Shown piece after piece: positions 1 through 8,699 of a DNA stretch of 64,000 nt. The DNA comes from Rubripirellula lacrimiformis (GTDB lineage: Bacteria; Planctomycetota; Planctomycetia; Pirellulales; Pirellulaceae), in NCBI RefSeq assembly GCF_007741535.1, contig NZ_CP036525.1:7068001-7132000 (forward strand). Direction: 5' to 3'. Below the pieces are notes generated by a model, which searched no databases, had not been told where the DNA came from, and was given only the letters and a program-made list of their open reading frames with translations. The position numbers and the translations under genes were made by a program. Each line of letters opens with the position of its first letter. The first letter of the stretch is position 1.

Positions 1-869
1 GAGATCGCTTTGTCTTATACTGCGCTGACGACCACCCAATCGACGAAGGCGGTCTGGCAAGACTTCGAGCGAGAGGCACCAAGCATCTCTATGTTGCCAG
101 CGGCTCAAGGGACTTGTTTCAGCAATATTTGCGAAGCTTGATCGAAGCCCCATCGCGACCAGGGGAGGTGAGCGTCGCCGCGCGTGCTGGTGCTTTAAGC
201 GAAGTGGTTCGCGACGTGCTTGACGCTTCTTTTAGCGCTGGCGACTTAGGAAACACTGTCGCCGAAGCGTCGCGATGGGGCGCGTTGACTGCTGGAATAA
301 TATGCAGCAATTCGTCAGCTGCTGCTGAGCTATTCCGCGTACTTCACCATGACTATGCGACCTTTACTCACTCAGCAAATGTCGCGTTCTATGCCGCTAT
401 GCTGGCGGCCAAACTCGGTTTTTCGCAACACGATATTGAGCAGATCACCACGGGCGGACTGTTGCATGACCTGGGAAAGCTCTCCATCGACGACAAAATT
501 CTTTCCAAGCCAGGTCGCTTAACGGAAGGAGAATTCCGGACTGTGAAAATGCACCCGACCTGGGGGTTGAGGCAGCTAGGCTGCCGGAAAGACCTGTCTT
601 TTGGGCAGCTGATGATGGTCTACCAGCATCACGAGCGTGTGGACGGAGAGGGCTACCCGGTGGGCATTCTTGATGATGAAATCCATGACTGGGCAAAAAT
701 CTGCGCGGTTGTCGATGTATTTGAGGCGATGACAAGCTTTCGGCCCTACCGTGGCCCGATGCCGAAACAGCTTGCTTTAGAAATCATGGAAAAAGACCGC
801 AGCAAGGCTTTCGATTCGGAGGTACTAGAATGTTGGGCGAAGCTTACTCGCGAGATTTGCAAGTTTTGA
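1..869 (+). CDS. HD-GYP domain c-di-GMP phosphodiesterase (5' partial)
   Basis: The frame is open from base 3 to the stop at 869, so the gene begins before the window; a TTG at 114 is only an internal codon. The C-terminal half shows the HD-GYP signature: HDLGK near 465-479, then HHERVDGEGYP about 50 residues on. Proteins of this class hydrolyse cyclic di-GMP in the cytoplasm. The residues before base 114 resemble the small N-terminal domain often found ahead of HD-GYP (a pattern around LYVASGSRDLFQQYL). The next gene, PilZ-like, overlaps its 3' end, so turnover and sensing of the same messenger are probably co-expressed just upstream of the chemotaxis genes. Family assignment is firm; direction of output is inferred. 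Confidence 0.9.
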   Translation, partial: DRFVLYCADDHPIDEGGLARLRARGTKHLYVASGSRDLFQQYLRSLIEAPSRPGEVSVAARAGALSEVVRDVLDASFSAGDLGNTVAEASRWGALTAGIICSNSSAAAELFRVLHHDYATFTHSANVAFYAAMLAAKLGFSQHDIEQITTGGLLHDLGKLSIDDKILSKPGRLTEGEFRTVKMHPTWGLRQLGCRKDLSFGQLMMVYQHHERVDGEGYPVGILDDEIHDWAKICAVVDVFEAMTSFRPYRGPMPKQLALEIMEKDRSKAFDSEVLECWAKLTREICKF

Positions 870-1279
870 TCACAAGCTTGCCACAAACGATCAGATTACC
901 ACCTTCGCATGAGCGTTTTTTTGAACTGAGCGGCCCGTCGACGCCCTACGAGAACAATACACGAAGAGCGGTTCGCACTAATATTCGAGCGCGCGGAGTA
1001 TTAGTGCCGGAACATTCACTTCACGCCGTGCCAAGGAATCCGGTTCCATCAACTATCTTTACTAAAGACTTTTCCAAAGTAGGCTTCGGCTTCATCGCCG
1101 ACCAGCAGTATTATCCTGGCGAAGTCGTCCGAGCGATTCTCGCGACGTTTTGGTTGAGGATTGAGATTACCCAGTGCAGGCGCATTGGCGACCTCTGTTA
1201 CGAATGTGGTGGAACGCTCGTCAGCCAGCACGCGCCCTCCCCTGATGCGTTCAGCTTTCTTTCATCTAGAAATCCTTAG
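830..1279 (+). CDS. PilZ-like c-di-GMP-binding domain protein
   Basis: This 149-residue protein starts inside the HD-GYP gene (about 40 bp overlap from ATG 830; a TTG near 865 would shorten the overlap). The middle reads RRAVRTNIRARG, then KDFSKVGFGF, then YPGEVV, which follows the PilZ layout of an N-terminal Arg patch, a D/N-x-S-x-x-G type element and a beta barrel. PilZ proteins bind cyclic di-GMP and pass the signal to motility, secretion or polysaccharide machinery. The D-F-S-K-V-G element is close to, but not identical with, the usual D-x-S-x-x-G, so ligand binding is probable rather than certain. The last 15 or so residues look unstructured. Its overlap with an HD-GYP gene supports the assignment. 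Confidence 0.65.
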   Translation: MLGEAYSRDLQVLITSLPQTIRLPPSHERFFELSGPSTPYENNTRRAVRTNIRARGVLVPEHSLHAVPRNPVPSTIFTKDFSKVGFGFIADQQYYPGEVVRAILATFWLRIEITQCRRIGDLCYECGGTLVSQHAPSPDAFSFLSSRNP

Positions 1280-1748
1280 CTCGACTAGCTTGCCCCATCC
1301 TTCAACACCAGGAGTCACAAAAGAAGGGCCTGGGTGCCCCCCCTTTGTTTTGGTATGCCCCCACGGCCACCGCACCAAACGACGGACGGAGTACTCGGCA
1401 GAGGGTTAGTTTGCATTGCAGTCCTAGCGATGGCGGCCCACAAGCTGCCAAAACGCAGTGCCTGCGTCCATGGGCACCGCCTATGCGTTACTTTCGAAAC
1501 AGTTTTTCGATCTGCCGGTTGAATGAGCTATTTGTGTCGTAGCGTTTAGGACGCCCAAGTAAACCTTAGCGAAGCATCTTTTTAGCGACTATGTGCTAAT
1601 TCAGTGCTATCGTTTGGCAGAGAATGATCGGAACTGCAACAATCGATGCGAAAAGATCTTAATCGCTAACTGTGGCGTTCGAGGACGTGGGTTCTCGCAA
1701 TCGCGCATGGGTTCAATTTAACTAACGTAAAGAGCTTAGGGGATTTCG
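1280..1748. other. Intergenic stretch, no gene recognised
   Basis: Between the PilZ-like gene and cheY. Short open frames here overlap in several phases and show no recognisable domain. The last bases before 1749 (AGGGGAT) could serve as a ribosome binding site for cheY. A promoter for the chemotaxis genes would be expected here but I could not identify one with confidence. Confidence 0.5.
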
Positions 1749-2120
1749 ATGGGACCGAAAGTACTACTGGTAGACGATTCAGGTGTGATGCGAAAGATTA
1801 TCATGCGAGCACTAAATGCGATTAACGTTTCCGACATTATTGAGGCAGCGGATGGCGAACTGGCACTTGCCGCCTTCAACGCAGGAGCCTTTGATCTTGT
1901 CTTAACGGATTGGAACATGCCCAACATGAGTGGACTAGATTTACTGAAGGCTATTCGCGCCACGGGTTCAAAGGTTCCCGTGATCCTGATTACGACTGAA
2001 TCGGAGAAGGAACGCGTGCTGGAAGCGATCCAAGCTGGCGCGAATAACTACCTTGTCAAGCCGTTCGATCAAGATCAGTTGCTCGATAAGCTGCAACGAT
2101 ATATTGCTGTTGGAGCTTAG
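1749..2120 (+). CDS. cheY: CheY-like single-domain response regulator
   Basis: A 123-residue stand-alone receiver domain. Visible catalytic set: acidic pair D9/D10, phospho-acceptor D54 in LTDWNMPNMSG, T82/T83 in ILITTES and K104 in LVKPF. Such proteins take phosphate from CheA and act on the motor or on other output proteins. ATG 1749 is preceded by AGGGGAT. It is the first chemotaxis gene of the block and is now separated from cheA by about 3.7 kb of insertion sequences, so it was probably once contiguous with cheA-cheW. A second CheY lies at 10586; which of the two drives the motor and which is a phosphate sink or other output cannot be told from sequence alone. Confidence 0.92.
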   Translation: MGPKVLLVDDSGVMRKIIMRALNAINVSDIIEAADGELALAAFNAGAFDLVLTDWNMPNMSGLDLLKAIRATGSKVPVILITTESEKERVLEAIQAGANNYLVKPFDQDQLLDKLQRYIAVGA

Positions 2121-3222
2121 TGCACAGCCATTGCTGCGTGCACCTGCCTACCGGGCGATGGTGGACAGTGACAACGACGGTGGCGCGGAGTTGATCGCAG
2201 GACGACGCATTGCCTCAACGAAACGGATACCGAACGATATTGGTTGCCTCAAGTGAAAGATACCCAAATCGTGAGTGCGGCCGTGGAAATGCAAGCAAAA
2301 GCGGAACTGGTTGACTCGATTCGGTCGCGATACTGTGCTGCACGAAAGAGAGATAAGTCTCGGATACTTGACGAGTTCGTTGCGATTACAGGACACCAAC
2401 GCAAGTACGCGCTTCGAATGCTCGCGGAGAGCGAAGTTTCTGGGCCAGCGAGTTCTGGAACACTTGGTCGCAAGATTTACGACGGTGCGGTTAAGGAAGT
2501 GCTTGCGACTCTCTGGGAGGCCTCTGATCGATTGTGTGGCAAACGTCTCAAGGTGATTTTGCCGGAGTTGCTGAAGTCGATGGAATCGCATGGCCACATG
2601 AATCTTGATGATTCCCTCAGGGCCCTGGTGTTGTCGGCAAGCGCCGCGACCATTGACCGACTCCTCCGTCCGATACGTGAGCAGGCAACTGGAAAGAAAC
2701 CTGTTCGACCCAAGAAAAAGACTCGCGCGGCGATCGCGGTCAAAACCTTCTCTGAATGGGACGACGTCGCGCCAGGGAGTCTCGAGGTTGATTTCGTTGC
2801 GCACTGCGGAGGCAATCTGTCCGGCTCGTTCATCCACAGCTTGGTCGCTACTGACGTGTCCTCTGGCTGGACGGAATGTATCCCGATTCTTATTCGCGAA
2901 CAGTCACTTGTGGTTGAAACGATGGAACTGCTGCGGAATCGCTTTCCGTTTCCGATTGTCGGGATCAACACTGACAACGACAGCTCGTTCATCAATGAAT
3001 CTCTCATCAAATACTGCAGTTCCCACAATATCTTATTCACTCGATCACGGCCCTATCGTAAGAACGACCAGGCATGGATCGAACAAAAGAATGGTTCAAT
3101 CGTTCGCAAATACCTCGGTTATCATCGATACTCAGGACCCGTCGCATGCCAAACGATTGCGCATCTATTCGACTGCGTTCGCTGGTACGTCAACGTGTTT
3201 CAGCCTTCCTTCAAGCTCCTAA

Positions 3223-3239
3223 GGAACGACGAATAAATA
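3223..3239 (+). repeat. Left terminal inverted repeat of ISAzo13-like element
   Basis: Seventeen bases, GGAACGACGAATAAATA, identical to the reverse complement of 4547-4563. The repeat includes the TAA that ends the truncated outer transposase frame. Confidence 0.93.
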
Positions 3240-3249
3240 AGACGCGCTG

Positions 3250-4467
3250 CTATGAAGGGTTGGCCGTGTAGTTTAGTCGAGGCAGTAGGTTCGAAAATGT
3301 GATTGGCATTCGTGTCATGAATTCCTCGGTTGCCTTGCGTTTGAGTTCGTAGGCTCGTTTGATGATATGGGCGGTCGTGCTCAGACCGGTCGCTGTTGAC
3401 GTTTGTCTCATTAGCTCTGCTGCAAACTCGGCTGATCGCATCATCAGCCCGCTGCAAGTTCGGCCCACCTGTGAGAAGAACCGCCGTTCGATCGGATTGT
3501 ACTTGCTGCAGTATGGCGGGTAGTGAGCAACCTGGATCGGCAGTCCGATCCGCGTAGCCAAGCGAGACAAGTCTTCTTTGAAGATCCAGTACCGAGCATT
3601 GTTGCTGCCACCGGCGTCACACAACCAAAGTATCTTTTTGGCCCCTGCATAATGGAATCGCCCGACACGACGCCAGAACCACCAAAAACTATCGCAGGCA
3701 AACTCGCTGGTATCGTGACTGAGCCCCAAGTTAAGGTGTCCGTGGTTGCGAACCGGGTCGTAGATTCCGTGGGGAATCAAAACGCCATCGGACCAACTCG
3801 GATAGTCGTGATCGAATGCTCGCATCGGACTGCTCAGGTAGGCACGGCCGTCGCGATACATCGTGCCAAGAAGCTCTTTCGCCTTGGTGTCAATGGAGAA
3901 AACAGGGTCGCCAGCCTCTCGGAAGAGCGAACGGAATCGATCGATTTCCTGAAACTGTGTATCGCGATCGGGGCTCTGTCCGCCGGCAATCGACTTTTCA
4001 ATTTTGCGTCGACGGATATCTTGGCCTTCGAGCCAATCGGCCACCGTGGGCGCGCTGATCGGTGTGCCATCGTGCGTCAACGTCGCAGCGATCGCTTGCG
4101 GCGACTGATGAGTCCAGATGATATCGGGTTCGTCGGGACTGCCAGCGATGTGAATATCCACGATTTCAAAGAGTTGATCTTCGATCTCTGGTTCCTCGTC
4201 AATTTTCTGCTTTCTTCCTCCACCTTCAGCCCGTTGTCGATCGCCCAGAGGATCCTCGGGCAGCGATTCAATCTCATCCAAACCATGCCGGATCGCATGC
4301 TCGGAACAACCAAATAGCTCTGAGATGTAGCGTTGACCACCATATCCAAGCTTCTCCGTCTCGATGGCGGCGTAGCGGCGACGATCCTTTTCAGACAAGC
4401 TATCGAAAACATTTTTCATGCGTTCTTCGATCTGCTTGGAGTACGGGGACTCAAATTGAAACGCCAT
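3250..4467 (-). CDS. ISAzo13 family transposase
   Basis: A 405-residue DDE transposase of the group often annotated as 'Rhodopirellula transposase'. Recognisable stretches are the N-terminal helical region with RRRYAAIE and the SELFGCSEHAIRHG helix-turn-helix, a middle region with VFSIDTKAKELLG (first Asp), WLCDAGGSNNARYW (second Asp) and YCSKYNPIERRFFSQVGR (Glu region). These agree with the family's catalytic core. I chose ATG 4467 because GGAGGG lies just upstream; the frame is open to 4512 but those residues lie nearly in the terminal region. Full length and no frameshift, so it is probably active. Confidence 0.92.
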   Translation of the reverse strand: MAFQFESPYSKQIEERMKNVFDSLSEKDRRRYAAIETEKLGYGGQRYISELFGCSEHAIRHGLDEIESLPEDPLGDRQRAEGGGRKQKIDEEPEIEDQLFEIVDIHIAGSPDEPDIIWTHQSPQAIAATLTHDGTPISAPTVADWLEGQDIRRRKIEKSIAGGQSPDRDTQFQEIDRFRSLFREAGDPVFSIDTKAKELLGTMYRDGRAYLSSPMRAFDHDYPSWSDGVLIPHGIYDPVRNHGHLNLGLSHDTSEFACDSFWWFWRRVGRFHYAGAKKILWLCDAGGSNNARYWIFKEDLSRLATRIGLPIQVAHYPPYCSKYNPIERRFFSQVGRTCSGLMMRSAEFAAELMRQTSTATGLSTTAHIIKRAYELKRKATEEFMTRMPITFSNLLPRLNYTANPS

Positions 4468-4546
4468 GGAATTACCCTCCGTGTGAATTCTGAGCGGTGC
4501 CTCCCACCGCAACGGTAGATCACATTATAGGCGATGTGGCGAGGAC

Positions 4547-4563
4547 TATTTATTCGTCGTTCC
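4547..4563 (-). repeat. Right terminal inverted repeat of ISAzo13-like element
   Basis: Perfect inverted partner of 3223-3239; followed at once by TAA (4564-4566), the second copy of the target duplication. Confidence 0.93.
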
Positions 4564-5133
4564 TAAGCAAGAGTCGGAACGGCGCCAAAGTAACCAAGAA
4601 ATTCCACTCACCGCAAACACCCTGTGATCGGCTATTCGGTGACCTGCGAGTTTCAACTGAATCGAAAGAATATCTGTTACGCAACCGAAACGAACAGGAC
4701 CCGCTCAAGCTACTTCACGAAATACGGCAAACGCAAGCTGCGTTGGTATCGTTGTCAACGGAGGGCTCACTCTCCCAAGAGCAGCAGATTGATCTCGAAG
4801 AATTCCTTGCACAACTGCCGGGGCTGTGGAAGAAAGGCGAAGCCCGCCCGACTCACCAACCGAAACCAACGCGAACGCGAGACTATCGAACGCGTCGTGA
4901 TCCTTTCGAAGGAGATTGGACGACGATTCTTGAATGGCTTGAAAAAACACCCGACGCAACCGCCTCGTCACTGCTCGAACGGCTCATCGAACGAACACCT
5001 GACAAGTACGACAGCCAACATCTACGAACACTTCAGCGGCGTGTGGGGCAGTGGCGATATATCATGGCCAAGCAGTTGGTGACGGGCTCAACTTCAACCT
5101 AGGTGTCTTGTCCGCCCAAGGGCAAAGTAGCCG

Positions 5134-5176
5134 CTGTCATAGGCCTGCTTCGCTACGCTCAGCAGGCCTATGACAG
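5134..5176 (+). terminator. Perfect 16-bp hairpin followed by T-rich tract
   Basis: CTGTCATAGGCCTGCT (5134-5149) and its exact reverse complement (5161-5176) flank an 11-base loop; CATTCTTTTT follows. It lies 32 bases after the outer transposase stop and inside the element's right end. It fits a rho-independent terminator, although the T tract begins a few bases late. It could instead be a structural element of the transposon end. Confidence 0.6.
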
Positions 5177-5240
5177 CATTCTTTTTAAAGCTGACATTTG
5201 GGTATCCTCCTCGGCTGAGGCAACACGAGGGGGAAATCTA

Positions 5241-5615
5241 ATGGTCGCTAGACAATCACGGTCGGTTAACCGATCCGCCAACCGGCAAAGTCCCCGAGCC
5301 GCGCATTCCCATGCTCTTCATGACCAATTGCGCTGCGATCGCCGGTGCCAGCGACCTCCTCGCCATCGTCCAGGTAGCCACCATCTGGAAAGATTGGCTT
5401 GAGACGCACTTCGGCTAGAGATTTGGTGTCCCTTCGCAGGGCCCAATCAGTTCGCCTCTCATGCATACCAAGCCAAAAGGACCTGCAGGCTGCGCGATTG
5501 GCTGACGAAGTTGCTGGACCAGGGCGCCGCGATCGACGACAAAACGCTGCGGCGACGATGCGATCAATGAGACGGCAAAGCGGCCATCCATGCGGCTATT
5601 CTCAGGCAACGGAGA
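5241..5615 (+). pseudogene. Decayed ISAs1-like transposase remnant
   Basis: No single frame is open throughout, but successive frames read as an ISAs1 (H-repeat type) transposase. About 5290-5415 gives a hydrophobic helix region ending WKDWLETHFG; near 5420 FGVPS matches the family's GIPS element; about 5531-5600 gives AIDDKTLRRR and then DGKAAIHAA, matching the family's AIDGKTLRRS...AIHMVSA core. At least two frameshifts and a stop separate the pieces and the C-terminal half is missing. Bases 5616-5854, up to cheA, contain nothing I recognise. The remnant sits directly beside the right end of the older IS, so this interval has been hit repeatedly. Confidence 0.65.
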
Positions 5616-5854
5616 GCAGCGTCGCGGATTCAGCCGTTTTTTCGATAGGACAGCACGCACACCCGCACCCAAGGGTGCAGGCAACATTCAGGCCCAGCTG
5701 TCAATAAGCGTCGCACTGAAACACTCATTCTGCAAAAGATTGCAAATGAACAAATATTTCCTCCCTGATGCTACTAATTGCGTTGTAGATACTTGAGGTC
5801 AACGGCAGTCTTTGCCCAGGTACGATATCTTAACACCACTTCGAAGCAGTAAAC

Positions 5855-8152
5855 GTGACAATCGACGACACAGAGATACTGAACGAATTCGTAATCGAAT
5901 CCCAAGAGCACTTGGGTGATATCGAAACCGACTTCCTGACGCTTGAACTGCAGATCGATGGTGTTGACGTCGCCTTGGTGAACAAAATCTTTCGAGCGAT
6001 CCACTCGATCAAGGGGGCAGCTGGATTCATGGGACTTCATGTCCTTGAAAAGCTGGCGCATCGCGAGGAGGAGGTTCTCAATCGAATGCGGAACCTCGAG
6101 ATCGCACCAACCAGTCCAGTTATCAACACGTTGCTGAGGTCCACCGACGCAATCAAGCACCTGCTCGACAACATTGAGACTTCCAATGATGAAGACGTTT
6201 CCGTTCACATCAAAGCTCTCAGCCAACTGCTAGACACCTCCGCTGAAGCAGCAGTCAGCGATGTGGTTGAAGTCAGCGCTGAACGGCTCGATGGAATTGA
6301 AGAGGCGATGCAATCGATCGAAGAGCCACAACCGACAGGGGCCGAGGCCCCCGCGGCGGAAGTGCGGGATGAAACCGAAACGCCGTTAGCAACAACGGTA
6401 GAGACGAAGCCAACACCGAACGCCAAGACGCCTTCCGCTGCCAAGCCTCAAGCAACGGAACCGGCTCACCAAGATAAAGTCACTACCGAGAGTTCGATTC
6501 GGGTTGACGTTTGCTTGCTTGACATGTTGATGAATCAAGTCGGCGAGCTTGTTCTTGCACGCAACCAAATGCTTCAATTTGCCAACCGCTTTGAAGACGG
6601 TCAGTACAACAAAACCTCACAGCGACTCAACTTGATTACGACCGAGTTGCAAGAAGGCGTGATGAAGACACGCATGCAACCTATCGGTAACGTGTGGAGC
6701 AAATTCCCGCGTCTGGTTCGCGACCTTGCACAGATCTGCGACAAAGAAGTTCGCATCGAAATGGAAGGGAAAAGCACGGAGCTCGACAAGACGATCATCG
6801 AAGCTATCAAAGATCCGCTCACTCACCTGGTCCGCAACACTGTGGATCACGGCATTGAGAATCCAGACGTGCGAGAATCCAATGGCAAGAATCGCGAAGG
6901 ATGCTTGACGCTACGAGCTTTCCATGAAGGTGGCCAGGTAAACATTGAGATTTCGGATGATGGTGCCGGGTTGAACCTGAATCGCATCAAGCAGAAAGCA
7001 GTCGAGAAAGGGGTCATTACCCAGAAGCAAGCCGAGGAAATGCAGGATCACGAACTCTGCAATCTGATTTTTGCGCCAGGTTTTTCGACAGCGGAAACGG
7101 TGTCGAATGTTTCCGGCCGTGGCGTCGGAATGGATGTTGTCAAAACGAACATTGAAAAAATTGGCGGCACGCTTGACCTTGATAGTCGCCCGGGAATTGG
7201 CACCACCGTTCGAATTAAAATACCATTGACGCTGGCGATCATTCCCGCACTGCTGGTTTCGTGTGCAGGGAATCGATTCGCGATTCCTCAGGTCAACCTG
7301 ATGGAACTGGTGCGTCTTGAAGGCGAACAGTCCCGGACAAAGATCGAATGGATTCAGAATGCCCCTGTATATCGTCTCCGTGGCCGCCTGTTGCCGCTTG
7401 TAGATCTTCGGCAGGTGCTCAAACGCGAGGTCGAAAAAAACGATGAATCCAATGCAATCAATATTGTCATTCTGCGAGCTGACGACCAACAGTTCGGATT
7501 GATTGTTGACCACATCAGCGATACGGAAGAAATTGTTGTCAAGCCTCTCAGCCAGCAGTTGAAGGATCTTCCGATCTATTCAGGTGCGACGATCATGGGC
7601 GACGGAAACGTCGCATTGATTTTGGATGTCCTGGGTATTGCGCAACGATCGAATGTTTTGCAAGCAAACCTGGATAAAGCAATGAAGGAGTCAAGCGTCA
7701 CATCGGAAGCTCCAGGTGCCGCGCTGCAGACATTGCTGATTCTGGGGCTTGGTTCGACGACAAGAGTGGCAATGCCAATGTCACAGGTCGCCCGCTTAGA
7801 ACAAATTGCAAAAAACTCCATCGAAGTAGCAAACAATCGGCCTGTGGTTCAATATCGAGGAAAGATCCTTCCATTGATTCACTTGCCTGAAACTCTCGGC
7901 ACGCAACCTCGATCCGGGGAGGCCTCCACAGGGGACGAAGAAGAGTTCATTCATGTCGTTGTTTACACGGAAGACACACGTAGCTTTGGCTTGGTCGTCG
8001 ATCGCATTCTCGACATCGTTGAAACGAAAGTCGAAATATCCGAAAGCTCGCGCAGTTGTGGATTGTTAGGATCAGCAATCATCCAAAGCAAAGTCATTGA
8101 TCTCCTCGATCTACCCGTGATCATCCAATCGTTCGACGCACCGAACGCGTAA
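5855..8152 (+). CDS. cheA: Chemotaxis histidine kinase CheA
   Basis: 765 residues in CheA order: an Hpt domain with phospho-accepting H50 (FRAIHSIKGAAGF); a Pro/Ala-rich linker (about 150-210); the P3 dimerisation domain (DMLMNQVGELVLARNQM); the ATPase domain with N box LTHLVRNTVDHGIE, ISDDGAG and GRGVGMDVVK; then two CheW-like regions, one directly after the ATPase (starting IPALLVSCAGNRFAIP) and a second at the C-terminus. The double CheW-like tail makes it longer than E. coli CheA (about 650) but is seen in other phyla. No CheY-binding P2 domain was recognised in the linker. Start is GTG 5855; the ribosome site is not obvious. It phosphorylates the CheY and CheB proteins encoded nearby in response to receptor state. 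Confidence 0.95.
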   Translation: MTIDDTEILNEFVIESQEHLGDIETDFLTLELQIDGVDVALVNKIFRAIHSIKGAAGFMGLHVLEKLAHREEEVLNRMRNLEIAPTSPVINTLLRSTDAIKHLLDNIETSNDEDVSVHIKALSQLLDTSAEAAVSDVVEVSAERLDGIEEAMQSIEEPQPTGAEAPAAEVRDETETPLATTVETKPTPNAKTPSAAKPQATEPAHQDKVTTESSIRVDVCLLDMLMNQVGELVLARNQMLQFANRFEDGQYNKTSQRLNLITTELQEGVMKTRMQPIGNVWSKFPRLVRDLAQICDKEVRIEMEGKSTELDKTIIEAIKDPLTHLVRNTVDHGIENPDVRESNGKNREGCLTLRAFHEGGQVNIEISDDGAGLNLNRIKQKAVEKGVITQKQAEEMQDHELCNLIFAPGFSTAETVSNVSGRGVGMDVVKTNIEKIGGTLDLDSRPGIGTTVRIKIPLTLAIIPALLVSCAGNRFAIPQVNLMELVRLEGEQSRTKIEWIQNAPVYRLRGRLLPLVDLRQVLKREVEKNDESNAINIVILRADDQQFGLIVDHISDTEEIVVKPLSQQLKDLPIYSGATIMGDGNVALILDVLGIAQRSNVLQANLDKAMKESSVTSEAPGAALQTLLILGLGSTTRVAMPMSQVARLEQIAKNSIEVANNRPVVQYRGKILPLIHLPETLGTQPRSGEASTGDEEEFIHVVVYTEDTRSFGLVVDRILDIVETKVEISESSRSCGLLGSAIIQSKVIDLLDLPVIIQSFDAPNA

Positions 8153-8179
8153 CCTCGCCATTGTGAAACAAGTATTGAA

Positions 8180-8614
8180 ATGCTAACTGATAAACAAATC
8201 TGCACGTTCTATCTTGATCGTCAAGTCTTTGGGATTGAGGTCAGCGCAGTCCAAGAGGTCATCCGCTACCAGGAAATGACTGAAGTCCCGCTTGCTCACG
8301 AGTCCGTCTGCGGACTCATTAACTTGCGTGGTCAGATCGTGACTGCGATTGATCTTCGCAAACGATTTGGGCTGGAGGATCGTAAACCGGACAAGCTGCC
8401 AATGAATATCATTGTTCGCGGCAGTGGGGGCGCCACAAGCTTTCTCGTCGATCGGATTGGCGAAGTGAGGGAGATTTCGAATAACAACGTTGAATCATCA
8501 CCTGCGACATTGAATGGTGTTGCTCGCGACCTGATTCGTGGTGCCTATAAGACTGATGACAACCTGATTCTGATCCTCAACACGGAGCGTGCCATGAACG
8601 TCACACTTAATTAG
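8180..8614 (+). CDS. cheW: Chemotaxis coupling protein CheW
   Basis: A 144-residue single CheW domain: [18 protein letters not shown] at the N-terminus, [18 protein letters not shown] in the middle and the [10 protein letters not shown] strand typical of the family. It bridges chemoreceptor tips to CheA. It begins 27 bases after cheA and is followed by the receptor gene, so the three probably form one signalling unit. Length and motifs are normal and there is nothing unusual. Confidence 0.95.
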   Translation: MLTDKQICTFYLDRQVFGIEVSAVQEVIRYQEMTEVPLAHESVCGLINLRGQIVTAIDLRKRFGLEDRKPDKLPMNIIVRGSGGATSFLVDRIGEVREISNNNVESSPATLNGVARDLIRGAYKTDDNLILILNTERAMNVTLN

Positions 8615-8699
8615 GCGACACATCGGACTCATCTTTTTCAGAATTTCACCAGTCAGTCAAGTACTATCAAATACTTTCTATTTACTCGGAGAATCGCAC

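Larger units (their letters stand above)
3223..4563 (-). mobile_element. ISAzo13-like insertion sequence, apparently complete
   Basis: A 1341-bp element with perfect 17-bp terminal inverted repeats (GGAACGACGAATAAATA at 3223-3239; its complement at 4547-4563), flanked by a direct TAA at 3220-3222 and 4564-4566. It encodes one intact transposase on the minus strand. The target is the transposase gene of the surrounding element; both halves of that gene are undamaged, which suggests a recent insertion. Everything needed for mobility appears present. Confidence 0.93.
2253..5102 (+). pseudogene. rve/DDE transposase, split by IS insertion
   Basis: The left part (2253-3222) carries the integrase-type catalytic triad: D in LEVDFVAHCGG, D in INTDNDSSFI, E in QAWIEQKNG. 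The right part (4567-5102) continues with the conserved linker after FQPSFKLL (SKSRNGAKVTKKF) and a charged C-terminal domain. Joining 2253-3222 to 4567-5102 gives 1506 bases, an uninterrupted frame of 501 codons plus stop, the expected size for this integrase-like transposase group (IS481/ISNCY-like; family not certain). In its present state the left part ends at a TAA at 3234-3236 inside the inserted element, so the enzyme is truncated. The start could be GTG 2253 or ATG 2289; a TTG at 2244 lies within the terminal repeat and is unlikely. Confidence 0.85.
2243..5224 (+). mobile_element. Older insertion sequence with rve-type transposase, interrupted by a second IS
   Basis: Bounded by imperfect inverted ends: GTTGCCTCA (2243-2251) with GATACCCAAAT (2259-2269) on the left, and the reverse complements ATTTGGGTATC (5196-5206) with TGAGGCAAC (5216-5224) on the right. 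The spacer between the two blocks differs (7 versus 9 bases). It contains one transposase gene, now split by the element at 3223-4563, and a strong hairpin before the right end. No convincing target duplication was seen, so the exact ends may be off by a few bases. It lies between cheY and cheA. Confidence 0.75.

Noticed and set aside
1161-1542. Three short overlapping frames after the PilZ-like gene
   Set aside because: They overlap in different phases and have no domain or ribosome site.
3523-4317. A 264-codon plus-strand frame inside the ISAzo13-like element
   Set aside because: Antisense to the transposase and without its own motifs.
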